From Methanosphaera sp. SHI613 (GTDB taxonomy: Archaea; Methanobacteriota; Methanobacteria; Methanobacteriales; Methanobacteriaceae): a DNA stretch of 8,599 nt. The DNA lies in NCBI GenBank assembly GCA_003266145.1, contig MVJJ01000132.1:1-8599 (forward strand), written 5' to 3'. The notes beneath the pieces were generated by a model that saw nothing but the letters and a program-made list of their open reading frames with translations, was not told the DNA's origin and searched no databases. The translations under genes and the position numbers were made by a program. Every line of letters starts with the position of its first letter. Position 1 is the first letter of the stretch. Positions 1 through 6,200 of this stretch are shown piece by piece.

Positions 1-1500
1 ATTGATATCCGTGGAGAATTAATAGGTTCACAGTATGCTATTACATTAAACAAGGCGGTTAATGTCACATCTACTACAAATGATGCACTTTTAAACTTTG
101 AGGATCAATCATTCATAATTAGCACGGCTGCTTCTGGCAGTAATATAACAGGATTAACTTTGAGGGATACTACAATAAATGTTGAAGCAAGTTATATATT
201 CTTAAATAATAATACAATTAGTGTTTCTGATGAAGGATATGCTATTGTTTTAGCTGAAGGAATAACAAATGTAACTATCTCAAATAATGCCATTGCAAGT
301 CTAAATGGTAGAGCCAATGATGCTATAAATGATAACTCTGTAAGTTATTCTTCGCAAAACAATACTAATACACCATTATATGTAGTCATAACGGATAGTA
401 ATTGGAATTTATATGTTCCAGATGGAATGTTTTTAGGTCGTTATTTCATGGATGGGGATTATCTTTCATTTGATGGTACTTATGTAATTTTCTATGTTTG
501 TTATGATGATTTAACTTTACCAAGCATAACAATATATAATACAACTTCCTGTGGACCGATTCTTTTACTGGGCACTAACTCAATAACTATCGAAAACTCT
601 ATAATTAATGTAGCTCCATATGCTTCAACTAATGAAACAGTAGTTAAATTAGTAAATAGTACAATAATTCAAATTCCATCTGAATTACTTGATGGTATGG
701 ATAATCCATTTACATTAGATATGGATGAAAACTCATTATTCCTTAACCAGAGTGATTGTGATAGTATATATGGTGGATGGCTTGTTATGGGACCTATGGC
801 TGGTGGTAAAACATTTGAAAAAACAGTAACTACTGTTTATGTCCTATTTTATCTGGATCAATACCTACCAGATGTTGTTGAAGAGATAAAATCAACTAAT
901 GGTGAACCAATTATTACAAAAACTACAAATATTACAGGTATACTTGGAAAAATATGGTTAGAAACCATATTTGAAGAAGGAGCCGATGGTTCAATTGTTA
1001 CCAACATATTCTTCAATGAAACGGTTAATATAACCTCTCCTCTAGATAATGTTAAATTTATCAATTGTACTTTCAATAAGGGAATCTTCATAATTAATGG
1101 AAGTAATATAACAATGGAAGGATGTACGGGTAATGTAACATATTATGATGAAATAATAATACCTCCAAAAACCATAGTACTCACAGCTGATAACTACAAT
1201 GAATATGTAACAGACGGAACATTTAATTCTAATGTTAATAAGGGTGATACGATAGATATGCAGGGATTATTCGATTCATCACTTAAAGGATTAACAGTTA
1301 ACAAAGCAGTTAACATAATTTCCTCAACTAATGATGCAAATATTAGTCTTGACAGTGGATTAAATACTGGAAGGACAGGTAATCAATTTATTATAAGTTC
1401 CAAAGCTTCTGGAACAAATATTACAGGAATAAGTTTCTACAATACAAGAGTAACTGTTGACGGGGCAAAAAGAGTATCAATAAACAATATTACATATACC
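1..1500 (+). repeat. Diverged protein-level repeat modules at the start of the visible adhesin
   Basis: Two modules are clearly homologous. The first begins at base 1 (ID-x-R-G-E-L, L-N-K-A-V-N-V, T-N-D-A, F-I-I-S, ASG-S-N-I-T-G). The second begins at 1252 (ID-M-Q-G-L, V-N-K-A-V-N-I, T-N-D-A, F-I-I-S, ASG-T-N-I-T-G). A lead-in of the form V-[IL]-T-x-[DS]-N-[WY]-N-x-Y-V-x-DG-x-F occurs at 385 and 1177, exactly 792 bp apart, so a further degenerate module lies between. A fourth, weaker copy may run from about 841 (L-D-Q-Y-L-P-D) to about 1040 (N-E-T-V-N-I-T-S-P). The repeats are recognisable in protein but well diverged in DNA. They look like the N-terminal caps of successive beta-helix segments. 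The third and fourth assignments are by eye and less certain. Confidence 0.6.
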
Positions 1501-3036
1501 AACTATATGGAACAAATAGGATCTAATGTAGGCGGATTCAGTATAAGAAATGGTGCAAGTGATATTAATGTAACAAACAGTAAATTCTATACTCATGGAA
1601 ACTATGGTCATAGTACACTTGTGGTTGCAGGTGCTAATAATGTATTGTTAGAAAACAATACAGTTGTTGGAGAAACTGATGATATAAATGTCATAGGTAA
1701 AATAGGAAATCTAGTATACATTACAACATATAATACTGATGGAGTAAATTACAATATTACATTAAAAGGAAATGTCATTGATGGTACAGGTATTCTCAGG
1801 GATAATGAAATAGCAAATACATTCAGAATTCAAGGAGAAAACATAACAATAGAAAACAACACAATAATAGCAAATGATTATGCAATAGTGGAACAATGGG
1901 CTGATGGTGTTGATGTTCTAGTTAAAAACTTAATACTAAACAATAATAATTTAACAGGAGCTGTAGGTTTATCCTCTACAAATGTAACAATTACAAACAA
2001 TACTCTTGATACATTACAAGTAACAAATTCTACAATAATTGGAAATACTATTAAATCATTAAATGCTGGAAATGATTCAATAGTAACAAATAACAATATC
2101 CTTGAATCTTTAACATTAGGAGAAAATGTAGTTCTTGAAGACAACAATATCACAACATCCTTCAAGATAAATAATTCTAATGTATACATCAATAACAATA
2201 ACATAACATCTGATGATAGTATTATTACATTAACTGGAAGTGCAACTAACATAACCATAACAAATAATAACATCATCAACAAATTAGATTATACAATTAC
2301 TGGAAACGGTACAAATAATGTAATAATGAACAATTATCTGTTAACTTCATCATCATATGGTGATGCATCAGTAAACTTGGACAATCAAACAAATACAATA
2401 GCAGATAACACTCCAACATTAGACTTAATTATAGATACATTAGACTTTACATTAAATACAAACGCAACAATACGAGCAAATATCCTCTTTGATAATCAAA
2501 CAATTACAAACCTCTCTGCTGGAAAAGTGGCATTCAAAGTAAATGGTAAAACATTAAAAGATGAAAACGGTAAGGTAATCTATGCTAAAGTAGTAAATGG
2601 AACTGCAACAATAGAAAACTACTTCATACCATCATCATGGGCTAAAGAAGGAATTACAATCAGTGCAGTATATTCCGGTTCAAGTCAATGTCCATCATTA
2701 AGAAGCCAACAACAAGAATTAAATATTACTGCACAAACACCAACACTAACAACAGAAGACATAACCGCAACAGCAGGAAGTACAATCACACTTAAAGCAA
2801 CAATAAACACTGATGTAACTATAAACAATGGAAAAGTAGTATTCAAAATCAATGGTAAAACAGTAAAAGACTCAAATGGTAAAGTAATCTATGCTAAAGT
2901 AAATAACAATACTGTAAGTGTAGAGTATACCTTGCCTGAAAATTATAAATCTGGCGAATATAACATTACAGCAGTATTTATTTCCTCTGATTATCCTAAA
3001 TTGGAAGATGAAAAGACTTTGTCTGTAACTGATTAA
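1..3036 (+). CDS. Large Asn/Thr-rich adhesin-like surface protein, 5'-truncated (beta-helix plus two Ig-like domains)
   Basis: The reading frame is open from base 1 to the TAA at 3034-3036, giving 1011 visible residues; the start and any signal peptide lie left of the window. Residues 1-80 match residues about 418-500 of the same protein, so the coding region clearly extends to the edge, and the TTG at 160 is not a start. Visible order: diverged entry modules with N-K-A-V-N-[VI] cores (residues 1-500), an Asn-rich beta-helix with recurring I-T-N-N-x-[IL] turns (about 500-800), then two Ig-like domains (about 805-912 and 914-1011) sharing G-K-V-x-F-K-[VI]-N-G-K and K-V-I-Y-A-K. N-x-[ST] sequons are abundant, which fits N-glycosylation outside the cell. 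No transmembrane helix or sorting signal is seen at the C-terminus. The family (adhesin-like proteins of Methanobacteriaceae) is thought to act in surface adhesion; the ligand is unknown. It is followed by its own terminator, so co-transcription with the next gene is unlikely. Confidence 0.88.
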   Translation: MDIRGELIGSQYAITLNKAVNVTSTTNDALLNFEDQSFIISTAASGSNITGLTLRDTTINVEASYIFLNNNTISVSDEGYAIVLAEGITNVTISNNAIASLNGRANDAINDNSVSYSSQNNTNTPLYVVITDSNWNLYVPDGMFLGRYFMDGDYLSFDGTYVIFYVCYDDLTLPSITIYNTTSCGPILLLGTNSITIENSIINVAPYASTNETVVKLVNSTIIQIPSELLDGMDNPFTLDMDENSLFLNQSDCDSIYGGWLVMGPMAGGKTFEKTVTTVYVLFYLDQYLPDVVEEIKSTNGEPIITKTTNITGILGKIWLETIFEEGADGSIVTNIFFNETVNITSPLDNVKFINCTFNKGIFIINGSNITMEGCTGNVTYYDEIIIPPKTIVLTADNYNEYVTDGTFNSNVNKGDTIDMQGLFDSSLKGLTVNKAVNIISSTNDANISLDSGLNTGRTGNQFIISSKASGTNITGISFYNTRVTVDGAKRVSINNITYTNYMEQIGSNVGGFSIRNGASDINVTNSKFYTHGNYGHSTLVVAGANNVLLENNTVVGETDDINVIGKIGNLVYITTYNTDGVNYNITLKGNVIDGTGILRDNEIANTFRIQGENITIENNTIIANDYAIVEQWADGVDVLVKNLILNNNNLTGAVGLSSTNVTITNNTLDTLQVTNSTIIGNTIKSLNAGNDSIVTNNNILESLTLGENVVLEDNNITTSFKINNSNVYINNNNITSDDSIITLTGSATNITITNNNIINKLDYTITGNGTNNVIMNNYLLTSSSYGDASVNLDNQTNTIADNTPTLDLIIDTLDFTLNTNATIRANILFDNQTITNLSAGKVAFKVNGKTLKDENGKVIYAKVVNGTATIENYFIPSSWAKEGITISAVYSGSSQCPSLRSQQQELNITAQTPTLTTEDITATAGSTITLKATINTDVTINNGKVVFKINGKTVKDSNGKVIYAKVNNNTVSVEYTLPENYKSGEYNITAVFISSDYPKLEDEKTLSVTD
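1975..2304 (+). repeat. Asn-rich short-rung beta-helix ladder
   Basis: Consecutive rungs can be read directly. Four rungs of 16, 16, 17 and 17 residues start at 1975, 2023, 2071 and 2122. Two rungs of 22 residues start at 2173 and 2239. Each carries a hydrophobic-polar-hydrophobic strand followed by an Asn pair or triplet and an Ile or Leu (for example N-V-T-I-T-N-N-T-L and N-V-Y-I-N-N-N-N-I). Asn stacks at such turns are typical of right-handed parallel beta-helices in surface proteins. The structural reading is inference from the pattern. Confidence 0.6.
2413..3033 (+). repeat. C-terminal pair of Ig-like domains of the first adhesin
   Basis: Two tandem domains of about 100 residues, each with a T-[IL]-x-A-x-I-like strand, then G-K-V-[AV]-F-K-[VI]-N-G-K, K-D-x-N-G-K-V-I-Y-A-K, and a closing I-x-A-V-[YF] strand. 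The first domain carries a lone Cys (codon at 2689) after Y-S-G-S; the second lacks it. This is the bacterial/archaeal Ig-like repeat type that stalks or ends many adhesin-like proteins of Methanobacteriaceae. The same pair closes the neighbouring protein (7399-8013), so it may be a shared stalk, sorting or wall-binding tail. That role is inferred. Confidence 0.75.
2761..2973 (+). repeat. Near-identical DNA repeat shared with 7741-7953 (copy 1)
   Basis: Aligned base by base with 7741-7953 (offset 4980), these 213 bp show a single mismatch, at 2903 (A here, C in the other copy), which changes Asn to Thr. Outside the block similarity falls quickly: mismatches at 2746, 2748, 2760, 2974 and then many, except for a 21-bp identical patch at 2990-3010. 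The block covers most of the last Ig-like domain. Confidence 0.95.
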
Positions 3037-3040
3037 ATTC

Positions 3041-3081
3041 CACTTTTTTAAGTGTGGGTTTTTTCCATACTTATTTTTTTT
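3041..3081 (+). terminator. Terminator of the first adhesin gene
   Basis: A perfect 5-bp hairpin (CACTT at 3041-3045, TTTT loop, AAGTG at 3050-3054) begins a few bases after the stop. It is followed by a run of six T at 3059-3064 and eight T at 3074-3081. Archaeal RNA polymerase terminates mainly on T-tracts, so the T-runs matter more than the weak stem. Confidence 0.6.
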
Positions 3082-3158
3082 ATTAATTATTGCAATATTG
3101 AGTTATAATATAGTTTTTTATTACTATTTTTATTATTTACATGTTTTTTTATTACTTT

Positions 3159-3198
3159 AGTAAATTTTTTATATGTGTTTTTTTATAGTATTATATAA
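3159..3198 (+). promoter_or_regulatory. Candidate archaeal promoter(s) for the second adhesin gene
   Basis: Two TATA-like boxes lie in the gap. The upstream one, T-rich then TATAT at about 3166-3174, is preceded by AGTAAA (3159-3164) resembling a BRE; initiation about 25 bp downstream would give a leader of about 50 nt. The other, TTATATAA at 3191-3198, sits inside the 14-bp palindrome GTATTATATAATAC (3188-3201) and would give a leader of about 30 nt. DNA this AT-rich makes chance matches likely, so which box is used is uncertain. Confidence 0.4.
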
Positions 3199-3229
3199 TA
3201 CATTAATAATTTATTTAAATAATGTATTA
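3196..3229 (+). repeat. 10-bp inverted repeat upstream of the second adhesin gene
   Basis: TAATACATTA at 3196-3205 and TAATGTATTA at 3220-3229 are exact reverse complements separated by 14 bp. They lie between the candidate TATA box and the Shine-Dalgarno site. It could be an operator or a weak 5'-leader hairpin; only one G-C pair per arm, so chance in AT-rich DNA is possible. Confidence 0.45.
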
Positions 3230-3238
3230 CAATTTCAT

Positions 3239-3243
3239 GAGGT
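3239..3243 (+). promoter_or_regulatory. Ribosome binding site that decides the start at 3250
   Basis: GAGGT at 3239-3243 is complementary to the archaeal 16S rRNA 3' end. It abuts the in-frame TTG at 3244 with no spacing but lies 6 nt from the GTG at 3250, which is normal spacing. GTG 3250 is therefore preferred. Confidence 0.6.
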
Positions 3244-3249
3244 TTGAAA

Positions 3250-6200
3250 GTGATAAAAATAAATACAAAATATGTCTTTACACTATTTGTATTATTTTTG
3301 ATTCTTGCAATGGGTGCAGTTTCTGCATCTGATGATTCTGCATTATCTACTTCTGATAATAGTGCTATTCAAGATCAATCAAATAATGTAAAAATGGTTG
3401 AAGACAATAATTATGAGAAGGATATTAGTTATAAAACTAATGTTAAAAAAGCTGATGATAATAGTGGGGTTACTTATGTTTCTCCAGAAGCAACACTCGA
3501 TGGAGATGGTTCTAGAGATAATCCTTATAATATTTCAGTAGCTTTTAATAATACAAATATAGTTAACAGAAAAAATTATACTTTGATGGAAGGAGAATAT
3601 AATCTTAAAAAAGCTATTACTTTAACTAAAAGTTATGCTAAAGATATTTTCATCCAATCAGAGGGTAATGTTACAATAAACGGACTTAATAAAATTAATT
3701 TATTTGATATAAAGGCTGATAACACTGTAACAATAAGCAATATCAATTTTATTAATGCATATTCCGAAAGTGGAAATGGAGCAGCAATTAGTAATGCTGG
3801 AAATTTAACAATTATAAATTCAACATTTAATAATAATAAAGCTTCTAGTGGTGGATGCATATATAATGTTAAAGGTAATTTAACTGTAATGAATTCAGTT
3901 TTCAATGATTCTTCAGCTACAGGAAGTGGAACCAGTGGATATGCTGGAGCAATACATAATACTGGAAATGTAACTTTATTAAATTCTATCTTTACAAATA
4001 ACAATGCTAGTAAGGGTGGAGCATTATATAATAACAAAGGTATAATCAATATTGACTCAAATAATATATTTGAAAACAATTATGCATTATGGGCTGGAGC
4101 TTTATACAATTATCAAGGTACTCTTTTAATAGATAATAATAATTCTTTCATTAACTCTTCTGTTAAAAATTATGGCGGAGTTATTCATAATGAAAAAGGA
4201 AATTTAACTATTAAAAATAGGAATACTTTTTCAAATAATAATGGTTTTACTTCTGGAGGAGTTATCTCAAGTACTCTTGGTAATGTTTTAATAGAAGAAA
4301 ATAATCATTTTAGTAATAATGTAGCATCATATGGTGGGGTAATTAACTCAACTGGAAATATAACCATCAAAGATAATAATACCTTTGAATCTAACAATGC
4401 ATCATATGCTGGTGCAGTTGTCTATACCAATAGAGGAAAATTAACATTAACTGACAATAATCTATTCTTAAATAACAATGCTAATTATTATGGTGGTTCA
4501 GTATATCTTTGGAATGCAAATGCAACTATCCAAGACAATATATTCAATAATAACCATGCCCAATATGGTGGATGTATATACATAAACACTAATTGTACTG
4601 AATTGGTATTAAATAATTTAGAATTCAACAATAATTCAGCAACTAATGATGGTGGTGTGTTAAGTACAAAAGTATTAACCACGGTAAACCAATCAAAATT
4701 TAATGCTAATACAGCTTCAAAAGGTGGTTCTATATATGCAGAAGATTATCTAATAGTATCCTCATGTAATTTCAGCAATGATAATGCATCCGAAGGAGGA
4801 TCAATATATGCTGATGATGGTTCAACAACACAAATTACAAATACAAATTTCACAAACATATACTCTGAAAATGAAACTTTAAATTTACAGGGAGAAAATA
4901 CATTCATCTCAAATAGTTATAATAATGTTTCAATATTATATGATACTTTAGATTTACAAATTAAAAATCCTCAAGATTCATATAAAACAACCGATGCAAT
5001 AGAACTTGAAATTACAAGTGCTTTAACAAACCCAACATATTATGATGGCGATATTTTAGATCATGATGAATATACAGTATATTTAGATGACCAACAAGTA
5101 GGTTCTACTGGTGATAATACATATAATTTAACTATTGATACTCCTGGAACTTACTCAGTATATGCTAACTCTAAAATATTAGGAAATACAAACACTATTG
5201 AGAATATCATAGTTAAATCTGATGATGTTGTTGATGAAACTATTACAATAAATGACATAAAAGTTACATCCAATTCTGGAAACCTATTTGTAAATCAGGA
5301 CAATATAATTACAATAAATCTCACCAATTCAATAACAGATACTGTTAATTTAAAAGTTACAATAGATAATTCTACATATGACTATGAACTAGATCAAATA
5401 GGAAATTCATTAATAAACGTCACATATGCTCCGGAAACTCCTGGTGAAAAACAGATAAGTGTAGATGCGGTTAACTCAAATGGCACATCACATTTATATG
5501 AAACAAGTATTGTAGCATATTACAATGGTTATATGGGTAAATCATTTACTGATGGTCAAAATATCACTACAAAACGTAGCTATACTGGTAAAAATACATT
5601 AGTAATCATTCCAATGGAATTCTATTTATCCAATAAATACAATGAATCTCAATTTACTTTCAATTCAGCCGATTATGGTATCGTCGAACAAAGCAAAGTA
5701 ATAGATGTTCTATATTATCAAGGTTATAACTGGCTTAAAACTAATGATTCTATGTTTGTAGGATTAAACGATGAACCATTATGGGATCCAATTTCACAAT
5801 ATAATGATACAAAAGGATTTGGAAGTTATAATTATCCATCAGGTCTTTTGGTATTTGATGCTAAAGGCCAATTCAAAGCAAACAGCACAAATATCCTAGA
5901 TATATTGACAGATGGTAATGATCGTGCATTATATGGTGGATACTTCATAGTCATATATGCAAACAACACACAAGAAACAGACATAATTATTAATGAAGGA
6001 TCAGACATATTAAACCCAGAATCAACTGGATTAACAACAAATGAGTATACAATTGCATACTCAAACTATGAAAACATCAATGCTGATGATGCAACATTGT
6101 ACACAATATCTGCAGCAGCAGATAAGGCCGGACAAAGTAAAATCATAGTAAACAACAAGGAATATGGATCACTTGCAGATAATTACAATAATTTAACCAG

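Noticed and set aside
858..2282. Minus-strand open frames at 858-1091 and 1878-2282
   Set aside because: They are the antisense of Asn/Thr-rich repeat coding sequence, giving Val/Leu/Ile-rich translations with no credible start signals; they mirror codon periodicity.
160..3036. TTG at 160 as the start of the first gene
   Set aside because: The frame is open back to base 1, the upstream 53 codons encode sequence homologous to the module at 1252, and no Shine-Dalgarno site precedes 160.
3244..3249. TTG at 3244 as the start of the second gene
   Set aside because: The Shine-Dalgarno GAGGT directly abuts it, while GTG 3250 has 6-nt spacing. The choice changes the protein by only two residues.
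3037..3249. tRNA, riboswitch or small protein in the 3037-3249 and 8017-8243 gaps
   Set aside because: I found no cloverleaf, no GC-rich structured segment and no start with Shine-Dalgarno followed by a sensible frame; both gaps consist of T-tracts, a terminator and promoter-like AT-rich DNA.
3775..4815. CRISPR or DNA tandem-repeat array in the beta-helix region
   Set aside because: The periodicity is only at protein level; the DNA of the repeats varies too much for direct repeats with spacers.
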